Shown: positions 34,773 to 45,354, numbered from the stretch's first letter. The stretch is 64,000 nucleotides of DNA from Verrucomicrobiota bacterium JB022 (GCA_030673845.1 JAUTCQ010000004.1:1-64000), one strand, 5' to 3'. Notes: a model not told the origin generated them from the letters alone. Program-made: numbers and translations.

Positions 34773-35987
34773 ATGCCAGAAGACACACAAGCATGGTGGG
34801 AGGTTTCCATCTGGGGCATCGCTGCATGGCGCCTCGTCGCCTTCGCCGTCTCAATCTTTGCCGGTTATATCGCCGGGAAGATTTTTGCCGCCGGCGCCCA
34901 CGGGCTCGGCAAGAAAGCCGGGGAAGACCGGGGCGTCCTCAAGAGCCTGGCAGACGCGCTGAGCCGCTCGCTGGGGCTGCTCGGGATGATCATCGGCATC
35001 CAGGTGGGCGTCCTGTTCCTCCACCTCGACCCGGCGGTGTATGGCCCGATCTCGACCGTGCTCTCCGTCCTCACCGTGATGGCGATCGGCTGGGTGCTCT
35101 ACTGCCTCGTCGACGTGCCCTTCACCATTTACCAGCACTGGAGTGCCAAGCAACAGTCGAAGCTCACCGAGATGCTCGCGCCGATGATCCGCACCGGCCT
35201 GCACGTGATCATCATCGTCCTGACGCTGGTCCAGATCGCCCAAGTCTTCAGCGACGAGCCGATCACCTCCATCATCGCCGGTCTCGGTATTGGCGGTTTG
35301 GCCTTCGCCCTTGCAGCGCAAGACTCGATCAAACACCTCTTCGGCTCGTTCGTCATTTTCATGGACCGGCCCTTCGAGGTAGGCGACCGCCTGCTGTGGG
35401 ACAAGTATGACGGCATTGTGGAAGAAGTGGGCTTCCGCTCCACCCGCGTGCGCACCCTCACCGGCCACCTCGTCACGATCCCCAACGGCAAGCTGGCCGA
35501 CAGTGCGATCGAAAACGTCTCCCGTCGCCCCCACATCCGCCGCATCTTCAACGTAACCGTCACCTACGACACGCCGCCGGAGAAAATCGGCGAAGCGAAA
35601 CAGATCCTCCGCGACCTGCTTTACGACGAAGAAAAGTCGATGAAGAACTGGCCGGGCGACATGGTGCCCCGCATCTACTTCAACGAGCTCAACTCCGACT
35701 CGCTGAACATCATGGTCATCTACTGGTTCGCCCCCCCCGCCTACTGGGACTACATGGAGTATACCGACTGGCTCAACACCGAGGTGATCCGCCGCTTCAA
35801 CGACGCCGGTATCGACTTTGCCTTCCCCTCGCAAACCCTCTACCTCGCGGGCGACGACAACCGCCCGATCAGCATCGGCGTGCGCGGCCTGCCCGAAGCC
35901 AAGGAAGAAAAGGCAGGCAAGGCAGACGAGCCCAAAGGCCCGCCCAGCCAAGCTGGCGGCGACAGCCCTTCGCTGCCCCCCGCCTGA
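34773..35987 (+). CDS. MscS family mechanosensitive ion channel, longer form
   Basis: 404 residues with about five membrane helices. The pore block is IAGLGIGGLAFALAAQDSIKHLFGSFVIFMDRPFEVGD, followed by the beta domain YDGIVEEVGFRSTRVRTLTGHLVTIPNGKLADSAIENVSRR. Length and N-terminal extra helices suggest a YnaI/YbdG-like member rather than MscS itself. The C-terminus is an Ala/Pro/Lys-rich tail. Divergent from mscS, and the pair probably serves overlapping osmotic-shock roles. Ends in a terminator hairpin overlapping the 3' end of the facing chemoreceptor gene. Confidence 0.9.
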   Translation: MPEDTQAWWEVSIWGIAAWRLVAFAVSIFAGYIAGKIFAAGAHGLGKKAGEDRGVLKSLADALSRSLGLLGMIIGIQVGVLFLHLDPAVYGPISTVLSVLTVMAIGWVLYCLVDVPFTIYQHWSAKQQSKLTEMLAPMIRTGLHVIIIVLTLVQIAQVFSDEPITSIIAGLGIGGLAFALAAQDSIKHLFGSFVIFMDRPFEVGDRLLWDKYDGIVEEVGFRSTRVRTLTGHLVTIPNGKLADSAIENVSRRPHIRRIFNVTVTYDTPPEKIGEAKQILRDLLYDEEKSMKNWPGDMVPRIYFNELNSDSLNIMVIYWFAPPAYWDYMEYTDWLNTEVIRRFNDAGIDFAFPSQTLYLAGDDNRPISIGVRGLPEAKEEKAGKADEPKGPPSQAGGDSPSLPPA

Positions 35988-36012
35988 GGCATCGGCAAAC
36001 CTCCGCCCTCTC

Positions 36013-37704
36013 TTATCGCCCCGTGAACAACGGGGCTTTTTCGTGCTCACGCTCCACGTGGTCGAACTCCAGCGGGGCTTCTTCCTCTTGGATCAGCACC
36101 TTCGTCGGCTGCTTGCGCGGGGCCGCTGCCGCCACCTTCACCGGAGTCGCGTGTGCTTGCGAGAGCTGCAGCCCCGTCAACGCTTCCAAAGCCTCGACCG
36201 ACTCCGTCAACGCCTCCACCTGGCGGCTCAACTCCTCGGATGCGGCCGCGTTTTCCTCCGCCATTGCGGCGCTGGACTGCGTGATCGCATCGATGTCGTG
36301 CATGGCCTGGCTGATCTGGGTGATGCCATTCTTCTGCTCGGTCGAAGCCGTCGAAATCTCGCGCACAATGGTATCGACCGACGCCACCTTGCGCACGATC
36401 TCCTGCAGGCTTGCGCCCAAGGTCGAGCTGATCTCCGTGCCCCGGCGGCTGCGGTTGACGGATTCCTCGATCAACGTCGAAGTCTCGCGGGCCGCCTGCG
36501 CACTACGCCTGGCCAGGCTGCGGACTTCTTCGGCCACGACCGCAAACCCCGCGCCTGCCTCCCCCGCCCGGGCGGCCTCGACGGCGGCATTGAGCGCCAG
36601 CATGTTGGTCTGGAAAGCAATCTCGTCGATCGAGTGCACGATGCGGGCGATGTTGTCGCTCGATGCCTGGATGTCGGCCATCGCCTGCGTCATACGCTCC
36701 ACATCGGCCGCCCCCGTCTGGGCCGCCTGGCGCGCCTCACTCGTCAGGCGCGAAGACTCCTGCGCACTCTGGGCATTGCGCGTCGTCACGCTCGACATCT
36801 CTTCCAGCGAAGCCGTCGTCTGCTCCAGCGCGGCCGCCTGACGAGATGCGCCGTCCGCCAGATCCTGCGTCGAGCGGTTGATCTCCGAAGTCGCCAGCGA
36901 AGTCTCCCGCGTGGCGTTGTACATCTTCTCGATCGCCGCCACCAGCGGGCGCTCGATAAAGCGACGGTTAAAGTAAGCGAACGATACGAGTGCCACCAGC
37001 AACACCACCGCGCCGGAGAGGGAAATATGCTGGATATCGTCCAACACCGCCGCGCTGTCGTGCAACGGGGCGCTGATGATGAAGGCCCCCTTCAAGTCGC
37101 CCACCTGCATCCCCTCCATCGGGAAGCCCAGCAAATCCTTGCCATCGCCCGAGGCGCTTTGCGCAGGGTTGCCATGGCACTGCAGGCAGCCCTTGGTCAA
37201 CGTTACCGGGTAAGCGAAGACGAGCCGCTCGTTGGCCTTGTCTTCCTCGAAAACCGATTCGGCCCCCTGGGCAAACTGTTCGAAATACGGCAAGTCCTCC
37301 GCCTTGGCCTGGTAAGCCTCGTTGCGCGCCGGCAAGTCCGGCCTCGCCACCACGCGAAAGTCATACCCCTTTTCCTCGGCTGCGCGGCCGATGGACGTCC
37401 ACGTCGCCACGATCGGGATCGAGGTGTAGAGCGGCGTCTCGTGGTAAAAATCCCGGATCGGCACCTCCGGCCGCTCCGCCTGCGTCCGCGCCACCACCGC
37501 CGGCAAGTCGATCACGCCCGAGCGGTGCAGCTCTTCCATATTGGCGCGCACCTTTCCTGCATCGATCACCATGCCCTGCATCGTCTTTTGGGCCTCATGC
37601 ACCCGGTTCTCCCGAGCGATGAAATACACCGTGCCGATGGCAGACACGATGGTGACGACGACCGTCACAGCGGCCGCCAGCAGGATCTTGTTTTGAAGCT
37701 TCAT
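36013..37704 (-). CDS. methyl-accepting chemotaxis protein with c-type haem motif in sensor domain
   Basis: 563 residues from ATG 37704 (MKLQNKILL). Transmembrane helix 1 about 7-29 and helix 2 about 232-250 enclose a periplasmic domain with Cys173-x-x-Cys176-His177 (GCLQCHGNP), a covalent haem-attachment motif. The domain resembles the Tll0287-like/DUF3365 sensors (DLPYFEQFAQGAE, RLVFAYPVTLTKGC). The cytoplasmic part has the receptor hairpin tip DEIAFQTNMLALNAAVEAAR and EAGAGFAVVAEEVRSLA. A clear HAMP domain is not obvious. Likely senses redox state, oxygen or a gas ligand and signals to CheA. Other che genes are not in this window. Confidence 0.9.
   Translation of the reverse strand: MKLQNKILLAAAVTVVVTIVSAIGTVYFIARENRVHEAQKTMQGMVIDAGKVRANMEELHRSGVIDLPAVVARTQAERPEVPIRDFYHETPLYTSIPIVATWTSIGRAAEEKGYDFRVVARPDLPARNEAYQAKAEDLPYFEQFAQGAESVFEEDKANERLVFAYPVTLTKGCLQCHGNPAQSASGDGKDLLGFPMEGMQVGDLKGAFIISAPLHDSAAVLDDIQHISLSGAVVLLVALVSFAYFNRRFIERPLVAAIEKMYNATRETSLATSEINRSTQDLADGASRQAAALEQTTASLEEMSSVTTRNAQSAQESSRLTSEARQAAQTGAADVERMTQAMADIQASSDNIARIVHSIDEIAFQTNMLALNAAVEAARAGEAGAGFAVVAEEVRSLARRSAQAARETSTLIEESVNRSRRGTEISSTLGASLQEIVRKVASVDTIVREISTASTEQKNGITQISQAMHDIDAITQSSAAMAEENAAASEELSRQVEALTESVEALEALTGLQLSQAHATPVKVAAAAPRKQPTKVLIQEEEAPLEFDHVEREHEKAPLFTGR
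36018..36041 (+). terminator. intrinsic terminator of the longer MscS gene
   Basis: GCCCCGT (36018-36024) pairs with ACGGGGC (36030-36036), loop of five, then five T residues. It overlaps the end of the convergent chemoreceptor gene. Confidence 0.8.
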
Positions 37705-37986
37705 AGGGTCAGGTGAGGGATAGCGAGTGCTCGTATTACAAGATCGCCTGCCCGCCCCGACACCTAAGCCCCGTAATGGGCTATAATGACCACGACGTTT
37801 GTAAAAATCAGCCAAAAACCGTTCAAATCTCTCAAATAGCTCATCACCTCCCGTTTCCCTCCGCTCACCGCCCCCTACTGCCATCCCCCTTCAGCCACGA
37901 GGCCGCTCACCGGTTGCATCTTGCCCTTGCCCTGAAGCCAAAAACGTCGCACGCTATCTGGCTCGCCTTCAAGAGGCCGTGTTTCT

Positions 37987-38631
37987 ATGAACGTTTCCGC
38001 ACAACGAAAGCCGGATCTGGCTGTGATCGACTATGGCATGGGCAACCTGCGCAGCGTCTTGCGCGCATGGGAAAAAGTGGGCGGTGCGCCCCGCCTCGTC
38101 GACCATCCAGACGACATCGGGGCCGCCGATGCGCTGATCTTCCCCGGCCAAGGAGCCATCGTCGACGCCATGCGCCGCCTCCAGCAGACCGGCTTTGACC
38201 GCGTGATCCGCGACTGGACGGAGGCCGACCGGCCCTTCTTCGGCATCTGCCTCGGCCAGCAGGCCCTCTTCAGCCACTCCGAAGAAGGCGACGTGGCCTG
38301 CCTCGGCATTCTCCCCGGCGAAGTGACGCGCTTCCGCTTCCCCCAAGACCGCAGCCTCAAGGTGCCGCACATGGGCTGGAACGCCGTCGAGTGGCGCCTG
38401 CGCCTGCCGGCCGACGAGAGCCTTGCGCCCGCCGGCGATCAGTTTTACTTTGTCCACAGCTACTACACCGCCCCCTCACAACCCGAGGTAGTGTGGGGCC
38501 GTACCGAATACGGAGGTCTGGAATTCTGCAGCGCCGTGAACCGCGGTCGCCTCTACGCGACCCAGTTTCACCCCGAAAAAAGTCAGGCCAAAGGACTGGC
38601 CCTCTACCAGGGCTTCCTGCAAAGCCTCTAA
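37987..38631 (+). CDS. hisH: imidazole glycerol phosphate synthase, glutamine amidotransferase subunit
   Basis: 214 residues. Class I amidotransferase: [21 protein letters not shown], the nucleophile in [10 protein letters not shown] (usually GICLGMQ), HMGWN, and the catalytic His/Glu in TQFHPEKSQ. It supplies ammonia to HisF to make imidazole glycerol phosphate and AICAR. No hisF or hisA is next to it. The following gene is citrate synthase. A TATAAT at 37782-37787 lies upstream, without a good -35 box. Confidence 0.94.
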   Translation: MNVSAQRKPDLAVIDYGMGNLRSVLRAWEKVGGAPRLVDHPDDIGAADALIFPGQGAIVDAMRRLQQTGFDRVIRDWTEADRPFFGICLGQQALFSHSEEGDVACLGILPGEVTRFRFPQDRSLKVPHMGWNAVEWRLRLPADESLAPAGDQFYFVHSYYTAPSQPEVVWGRTEYGGLEFCSAVNRGRLYATQFHPEKSQAKGLALYQGFLQSL

Positions 38632-38723
38632 TCAATCTCAAATTCCCTCCTCTACTGTTTGACCTGCCGGCCCCAAAGCCCTTATTTCAAACCGAAGTCC
38701 CTGCGATCATAGCACTCAACGTC

Positions 38724-40070
<1,347 letters not shown>

Positions 40071-40098
40071 CGCGGCAGATCGGCACCCCACCCTTTTC

Positions 40099-40131
40099 GG
40101 CCAGGCAGCGACAACGCTCCTGGCCTTTTTT
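40099..40131 (+). terminator. intrinsic terminator of gltA
   Basis: GGCCAGG (40099-40105) pairs with CCTGGCC (40119-40125), then six T residues. Confidence 0.9.
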
Positions 40132-40239
40132 GTGCGCGGCCATTATCACAAAGTTAGAACGCGGCCGCCTTTGCGCCGCTCCAAGCCCCACGGCCCCCTC
40201 CTGGAGCCTCTAAGCCCACCCACACCACTCTCCTCCCCG

Positions 40240-41142
40240 ATGAAAACCTCCTTCCTGGCCTTCGCGCTGCTGCTCCTGATCTGCAGCCCCCAATACCTCG
40301 CCGCCGAAGAGACCATCCCCCTGGGCAACGCCGGCCCCGAAGCCGCGAAAACCGAAATCGTCACCCGGATGCACGGCTCCGAAGTCGTCCGCAACGTCAC
40401 GCAGCCCAGCCTGCTTGCCTACCGACCGGAAAAACCCAATGGCACCGCCGTGGTCGTCGCTCCCGGCGGCGCGCTCATGTTCCTCGCCATCAACCACGAA
40501 GGCCGCTGGCTGGCCCAATGGCTGCAAAAACGCGGCATCACCGCCTTCGTCCTCAAATACCGAACCATTCCCACCCCCACCGAACACGAAGCATTTGAAC
40601 GCGAGATGGGGCAGCTTTTTGGCGGTGACCGCAACCCCGACACGCTCGCGCGCATTCACGAGCAATCGCTGCTCAGCGTGGCCGACGGGCAGGCCGCGAT
40701 CGCGCACATCCGCCAGCACGCCCAGGAATATGCGATCGACCCACACCGCATCGTCATGATCGGCTTTTCCGCTGGCGGGGCCGTAACGGCAGGAACCGCT
40801 CTCCAGCCCGACGCCGAAACCCGCCCAGACTACGCGGCACTGATCTACGGTGCCCCCTCACTCGCAGACCCGGAAAAGGTGCGCCTGCAGTGGGACCAGT
40901 CTCCCCCCGTCTTCATGGCCGTAGCAGCCGACGACGGCCTCGTCGCAAGCAGCCAGATCCCCTTCTACCAAAAATTACGCGCGCACGACATCCAGGCCGA
41001 GTTGCACATCTACGCCGAAGGGAACCACGGCTTCGGCATGTATGAAAAGGGCACCACCAGCGACCACTGGAAAGACGCCTTTTATTGGTGGCTCCAGGCG
41101 CATCAACTGGCCGATCAACCCCTTTACCCAGCCACCGAATAA
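40240..41142 (+). CDS. secreted alpha/beta hydrolase, acetylesterase/xylanase-associated type
   Basis: 300 residues from ATG 40240, with a signal peptide ending near YLAAEE. Alpha/beta fold with VVVAPGGALMFLAINHEG (oxyanion region), nucleophile GFSAGGAV, late Asp in AADDGLV and His in EGNHGFGMYEKG. This pattern is typical of endo-1,4-beta-xylanase-annotated esterases of Verrucomicrobiota and Planctomycetes that remove acetyl groups from polysaccharides. Substrate is inferred from the family only. It follows gltA with its own upstream region. Confidence 0.85.
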   Translation: MKTSFLAFALLLLICSPQYLAAEETIPLGNAGPEAAKTEIVTRMHGSEVVRNVTQPSLLAYRPEKPNGTAVVVAPGGALMFLAINHEGRWLAQWLQKRGITAFVLKYRTIPTPTEHEAFEREMGQLFGGDRNPDTLARIHEQSLLSVADGQAAIAHIRQHAQEYAIDPHRIVMIGFSAGGAVTAGTALQPDAETRPDYAALIYGAPSLADPEKVRLQWDQSPPVFMAVAADDGLVASSQIPFYQKLRAHDIQAELHIYAEGNHGFGMYEKGTTSDHWKDAFYWWLQAHQLADQPLYPATE

Positions 41143-41162
41143 GAAGCGCCGCTTGCGCCCCC

Positions 41163-41768
41163 TCAAAACGAAGGGATCGCCGAAGCCGGCACTACCGGTC
41201 GATTGGCCCGCATCATCACATACCCGCCCCCCGCATCGCGGAAGCGCTCGTTGGCCACGCGCACGAGGTCTACCGCCCGCCACAGCAACAAGCCAGGCAG
41301 ACAAGTCGCGCTGAAAGCGAACGCCCAAGGCGACGGCCACCGAAAGGCGACCAAGGCCAGCGCACAAAGCACCACATAGACCAGCCCCGAGCCCCAGCGG
41401 CCCACGTAAAAACGGTGCGCCCCCACCTGCCCCAACACGAGGCAGAGAAACAATGTAAAACCATAGCGCAGCCCGCTCTCGCGCCCATAGCTGAGCCGAC
41501 GCGGAAAGCGGCGCCGCAGAAAGCCAAAACCGAAGGCCAACACCAGCAGACCGAGGTGCCACGTCCAGAGCCCAATCCACGCGGTCTGCAAAGCCGGGGC
41601 CAGATGCGAGGCCATCAGCGCCACCTTGTCATCCACCTCGCTCACCTGCAGCTCTTGCCACATACCGAGCAAGGCCAGGACGGCCTGGAGCCCCCCCACC
41701 GGCAACACTGCCAGCAAAGCCGCACCCAAGGCGCACCAACTGCGCCAAAACCATTGCTCCGCGTCCAT
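41163..41768 (-). CDS. TM2-like multi-pass membrane protein, unknown function
   Basis: 201 residues with about five hydrophobic segments. The block LGQVGAHRFYVGRWGSGLVYV matches the TM2 domain pattern (GxxGxHRFYxG), which is found in many bacterial membrane proteins without a settled role. The extracytoplasmic N-terminal loop is acidic. It lies 63 bases downstream of the small zinc-ribbon gene and may be the tail of the rpoA-rplQ transcript. No terminator was seen between them. Confidence 0.75.
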   Translation of the reverse strand: MDAEQWFWRSWCALGAALLAVLPVGGLQAVLALLGMWQELQVSEVDDKVALMASHLAPALQTAWIGLWTWHLGLLVLAFGFGFLRRRFPRRLSYGRESGLRYGFTLFLCLVLGQVGAHRFYVGRWGSGLVYVVLCALALVAFRWPSPWAFAFSATCLPGLLLWRAVDLVRVANERFRDAGGGYVMMRANRPVVPASAIPSF

Positions 41769-41831
41769 GCAGCTACTTCAGCGCCCCATCCGGCGAGGTC
41801 AACCTCGGAAATGCCCTGCCCCGCGCCCCCA

Positions 41832-42059
41832 TCAAAAGCGCAGCCGTTGGTTCTGGAACCCGCACGTAGGGCACTTGCCCACCTCCTCGTGCTGCCGCAG
41901 GCTGTAGAGCGTGCCGCACTTCACACAGTGGAAGGCATGCCGCTGGCGCAGCAAGTCGTAATACTCGTGGTCGCGGCGATCGTAGTACAGCCAAAGGGCG
42001 GCTATCCCCAAGAGACAGCCGCCCACCAGTAAGGCAAAAAATGTGCTGAGATCCAGCAT
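41832..42059 (-). CDS. small membrane-anchored zinc-ribbon protein
   Basis: 75 residues: one membrane helix (about 6-25), a basic/acidic linker, then two Cys pairs, CVKC (about 45-48) and CPTC (about 63-66), spaced as a zinc ribbon. It is 32 bases downstream of rplQ with no terminator between. Not recognised. It may be a membrane-linked scaffold or adaptor. Confidence 0.7.
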   Translation of the reverse strand: MLDLSTFFALLVGGCLLGIAALWLYYDRRDHEYYDLLRQRHAFHCVKCGTLYSLRQHEEVGKCPTCGFQNQRLRF

Positions 42060-42091
42060 CGGGACTCAATTGAACGAGCCCGAACGCCGGG

Positions 42092-42637
42092 TTACTCCGC
42101 CTTCTTTTCTTCGGCGGATGCTTCCGCCGGAGCTTCTTCGGCCGTCGCGACCGTTTCGGCTTCCGCCGTGGCCACCGGGGCAGCCTCTTCGGAAGCGGCC
42201 TTCACGGCCTTCGGCTTGGCGGAGCCCTTCTTGCGGCTCTTGCTGTAGCCTTCGTCGTCGGCCGAGATGAGCTGGATCAGCGCCATTTCGGCAGCGTCGC
42301 CGCGGCGTTGGCCAAGCTTGTAAATACGGGTGTAGCCACCCGGGCGGTTCATGAATTCATCAACCTTCTCATTGAAGAGCATGGCAATGGCCTCTTTGTC
42401 GCGCACCCGGGCGATGGCGAGGCGGCGCAGGTAAAGCGCGCGCTCCGGCGTCGGCGCCTGCTTGGCGCGCTTGGCCATCGAAATGATACGCTCGACGAAG
42501 GGGCGCAGGGCCTTGGCCTTCACGAGGGTGGTCTGGATCTTGCCGTGGCGCAGCAGGGCGGCGGCGAGGTTGGCGATGAGCGCCTCGCGGTGTTCCTTCT
42601 TGCGGCCGAGGATAAAACGGTGATTACGGTGACGCAT
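42092..42637 (-). CDS. rplQ: 50S ribosomal protein L17, with acidic Ala-rich C-terminal extension
   Basis: 181 residues. The N-terminal 120 are standard L17 (MRHRNHRFILGRKKEHREAL, TTLVKAKALRPFVERIISMAKR, RPGGYTRIYKLGQRRGDAAEMALIQL). The extra 45 or so residues (KAVKAASEEAAPVATAEAET and onward) are low-complexity Ala/Glu. L17 lines the 50S near the exit tunnel side. Follows rpoA as usual, ending the alpha operon. The tail is absent from typical L17. Confidence 0.96.
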   Translation of the reverse strand: MRHRNHRFILGRKKEHREALIANLAAALLRHGKIQTTLVKAKALRPFVERIISMAKRAKQAPTPERALYLRRLAIARVRDKEAIAMLFNEKVDEFMNRPGGYTRIYKLGQRRGDAAEMALIQLISADDEGYSKSRKKGSAKPKAVKAASEEAAPVATAEAETVATAEEAPAEASAEEKKAE

Positions 42638-42676
42638 GGTGGTCTGGTAGTATGCTGGGTATTAGCAGGGCCGCCC

Positions 42677-43678
42677 TTAAAATTCGTTGCGGCTTTCGAG
42701 CAGGCGCTCGTCGATCTTCATACCGAGGCTCAGGCCCAGCTGCTCGAGCTTGGCCTTGATCTCGTTGAGGGACTTCTTGCCGAAATTCCGGTACTTGAGC
42801 ATCTCCTGCTCCGACTTCATCGCCAGCTCGCCAACCGTTGTGATGTTGGCGTTGTTGAGGCAGTTCGCCGCACGCACGGAAAGCTCGATCTCGTTCACGC
42901 TCATGTTGAGCAGCTTGCGGAGCTTGTTCTGCTCCTCGGAGACTTCGCTTTGCTCGTTTTCAAACTCGACGCTCTCCTCGCTCACCTTGTCGAACACATC
43001 GAGGTGGTGGCGCAGGATGGCAGCGGCTTGCTTGATGCACTCGTCGGGCGTAATGCGACCGTCGGTCCAGATCTCCAGGATCAGCTTGTCGAAGTCCGTC
43101 ATCTGGCCCACGCGGGTGTTCTCGACCGTATACTTGACGAGGCGCACGGGGCTGTAGAGCGAGTCGATGGCAATGACGCCGATCGGCTGGTCTTCGGACT
43201 TGTTGTCCTCGCCGGGAACGTAACCGCGGCCGATCTTCACCTCAAGCTCCGCGAGGAAGCGTTGGGGCTTGTCGAGCGTGCAGATCACCTGCGAGGGGTT
43301 GATCACCTGAATACGGGAATCAGCCTGGATATCGGCCGCCGTCACTTCGCCCTGGCGGGTGACGTCGATCGAAAGGCGCACCGTATCGCGGGACTGGGAA
43401 ACGATGAGCACCTTCTTGAGGTTCAGCACGATGTCGGTGACGTCTTCGACGACGCCATCGATGCTTTGAAACTCGTGTTGGACCCCCTCGATCTTGACGG
43501 AAGCAATCGCGGCACCTTCGATCGAGCTGAGCAGCACACGGCGCAGGCCGTTGCCGATCGTGTGACCGTAGCCAGTTTCAAACGGCTCCGCCGTGAACTT
43601 CGCGTAGGTCTCGGTCGCGGTTTCCTCTTCCTTAACGAGGCGGTTGGGCAGCTGGAACTTACCTAGTCGGATGGCCAT
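42677..43678 (-). CDS. rpoA: DNA-directed RNA polymerase subunit alpha
   Basis: 333 residues. The N-terminal domain assembles the polymerase (GYGHTIGNGLRRVLLSSIEGAA), and the C-terminal domain (about 250-320: ELSVRAANCLNNANITTVGEL, KSLNEIKAKLEQLGLSLGM) contacts promoter UP elements and activators. Standard size. Between rpsD and rplQ in the alpha operon. Confidence 0.97.
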   Translation of the reverse strand: MAIRLGKFQLPNRLVKEEETATETYAKFTAEPFETGYGHTIGNGLRRVLLSSIEGAAIASVKIEGVQHEFQSIDGVVEDVTDIVLNLKKVLIVSQSRDTVRLSIDVTRQGEVTAADIQADSRIQVINPSQVICTLDKPQRFLAELEVKIGRGYVPGEDNKSEDQPIGVIAIDSLYSPVRLVKYTVENTRVGQMTDFDKLILEIWTDGRITPDECIKQAAAILRHHLDVFDKVSEESVEFENEQSEVSEEQNKLRKLLNMSVNEIELSVRAANCLNNANITTVGELAMKSEQEMLKYRNFGKKSLNEIKAKLEQLGLSLGMKIDERLLESRNEF

Positions 43679-43749
43679 GGGACGTGTCGGGGCGTGAGAT
43701 GCGGGGGACGGGTGAAAGGCCAGCGTGGCACTGCACCCGTCGTTCCAGA

Positions 43750-44361
43750 TTAGCGGCTGTAGAATTCGACGATGAGCTGGACGTTAACGCCCGTCTCAAT
43801 GTCGTCGGCGGTGGGCAGACGATTGATCGTCGTCGTGAGCTGATCTTCGTTACGCGTCATCCACAGCGGGACGTTGCGGACGCGGGTATCTTCGATCGCG
43901 CGGGTCGCCAACTGACGGCTGGAGGTCGATTCGCGGACTTCGATCACATCGCCGGCCGAGATCTGGCAGCTGGGGATGTTGGTCTTGTGGCCGTTGACCT
44001 TCACGTGGCCGTGCGTCACAAACTGACGGGCCTGGCGGCGGGTCTTGGCGAAACCGCAAGCGTAGACGACGGAATCCAGGCGGCGCTCGAGCGTCTGCGT
44101 GAAGATCTCGGACGTGACCCCGATCTTGGCCTTGGCGGAATCAAAGGTGCGGCGGAACTGCTTCTCCGTGAGGCCATACATGTAGCGAAGCTTTTGCTTC
44201 TCATTCAGGCCGATGGAGTATTCGCTCTGCTTGTTGCGGCGCAGGCGGGGGCCGTGCTGACCGGGGGGGTGCGGCTTGCGTTCCTGCGCCTTGGAGGCGG
44301 GGAACACGGACATGCCGAACTTACGGTTAATGCGGGTGGCGGGACCAGTATAACGGGCCAT
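43750..44361 (-). CDS. rpsD: 30S ribosomal protein S4
   Basis: 203 residues. ARYTGPATRINRKFGM at the start and the S4 RNA-binding domain RLDSVVYACGFAKTRRQARQFVTHGHVKVNG. A primary binder of 16S rRNA; in many bacteria it also represses its own operon. No N-terminal zinc-binding Cys cluster is present, as in the zinc-free form. Between rpsK and rpoA. Confidence 0.97.
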   Translation of the reverse strand: MARYTGPATRINRKFGMSVFPASKAQERKPHPPGQHGPRLRRNKQSEYSIGLNEKQKLRYMYGLTEKQFRRTFDSAKAKIGVTSEIFTQTLERRLDSVVYACGFAKTRRQARQFVTHGHVKVNGHKTNIPSCQISAGDVIEVRESTSSRQLATRAIEDTRVRNVPLWMTRNEDQLTTTINRLPTADDIETGVNVQLIVEFYSR

Positions 44362-44399
44362 GACGCGATAAAATTACTTGGAGGTTATCGACCGATGGG

Positions 44400-44948
44400 T
44401 TAGACGCGGCGGCGCTTCTTGGGGCGGCAGCCGTTGTGCGGAACCGGGGTCACGTCGCGGATGGCCGAAACGTTCATACCCAGGCTCTGGATGGCGCGGA
44501 TGGCGCTGTCGCGACCCATCCCTGGGCCCTTGACGCGCACTTCCACTTCCTTCATCCCGTGCGAGAGAGCCGTGCGGCCCGCATCCTGGGTCACCACCTG
44601 GGCGGCATAAGCCGTGCTCTTACGGCTGCCGCGGAAGTTCATCTTACCCGCGCTCGACCAGGAAATCACGTTCCCGTTGCGGTCGCAGAAAGTAACCTTC
44701 GTGTTATTGAACGTGGCGAGAATGTTGACGATGCCGCTGTTAACGTTCTTCGAGCCCTTGGCCTTGCGGACGGTCAGGTCGACATCGCTCTTCAACAGGT
44801 CGGCAGCCGTAGGCTGGCCCGACTTCTTCTCTTCCTTCTCAGCACCTTCGGCAGGGACTTGGCCCTCGGCCGGGGTGGCTGCGGCGGCGCGTTCCTTTTC
44901 CGCAGCGGGAGTCTTGGCGGATTGCTCCTTCTTTTGTTCTTCGCTCAT
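44400..44948 (-). CDS. rpsK: 30S ribosomal protein S11 with Ala/Glu-rich N-terminal extension
   Basis: 182 residues against about 130 in most bacteria. The first 60 or so are low-complexity ([20 protein letters not shown], then [11 protein letters not shown]), followed by normal S11 ([68 protein letters not shown]). S11 forms part of the mRNA-exit platform. ATG 44948 is the first in frame, and the extension is encoded in the same frame with no alternative good start. Confidence 0.95.
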   Translation of the reverse strand: MSEEQKKEQSAKTPAAEKERAAAATPAEGQVPAEGAEKEEKKSGQPTAADLLKSDVDLTVRKAKGSKNVNSGIVNILATFNNTKVTFCDRNGNVISWSSAGKMNFRGSRKSTAYAAQVVTQDAGRTALSHGMKEVEVRVKGPGMGRDSAIRAIQSLGMNVSAIRDVTPVPHNGCRPKKRRRV

Positions 44949-44982
44949 ATATAGCTATGAATAAATTGGCGTGTGGGCCGGT

Positions 44983-45354
44983 TTACTTCTTCTTGCCGCT
45001 GATCGTGCGGCGCTTGCCCTTGCGCGTGCGGGCATTGCTCTTGGTGCGTTGACCACGCACCGGCAGGCCCTTGCGGTGACGAACCCCACGGTAGCACTGG
45101 ATCGCCTGAAGGCGCTTCAGGTTACCGGTGATCTCACGACGGAGGTCACCTTCGACGCGGATGCCCTTTTCCAGCACCAGCTCGGCAATCTTGTTCAGAT
45201 CTTCCTCGCTGAGGGTGTGGGCGCGGGCGTCGGGGTCCAGACCGGCTTCTTCTACCAGCATTTCGGCCAGCGTCGGGCCAATGCCGTAGATGTAGCGCAG
45301 CGAATAGGGAATCTTCTTGTTGCCGGGAATGTCTACCCCAAGAATACGTGGCAT
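44983..45354 (-). CDS. rpsM: 30S ribosomal protein S13
   Basis: 123 residues. MPRILGVDIPGNKKIPYSLRYIYGIGPTLA at its start, RREITGNLKRLQAIQCYRG, and a basic C-terminus RTRKGKRRTISGKKK that contacts the P-site tRNA. First gene of the rpsM-rpsK-rpsD-rpoA-rplQ run, with a candidate promoter about 70-100 bases upstream. The rpmJ and infA genes that usually lie here are absent. Confidence 0.97.
   Translation of the reverse strand: MPRILGVDIPGNKKIPYSLRYIYGIGPTLAEMLVEEAGLDPDARAHTLSEEDLNKIAELVLEKGIRVEGDLRREITGNLKRLQAIQCYRGVRHRKGLPVRGQRTKSNARTRKGKRRTISGKKK

Noticed and set aside
37759-37787. A promoter with TATAAT before hisH
   Set aside because: The -10 is perfect but nothing close to a -35 lies at 16-18 bases, so it was not listed as a feature.
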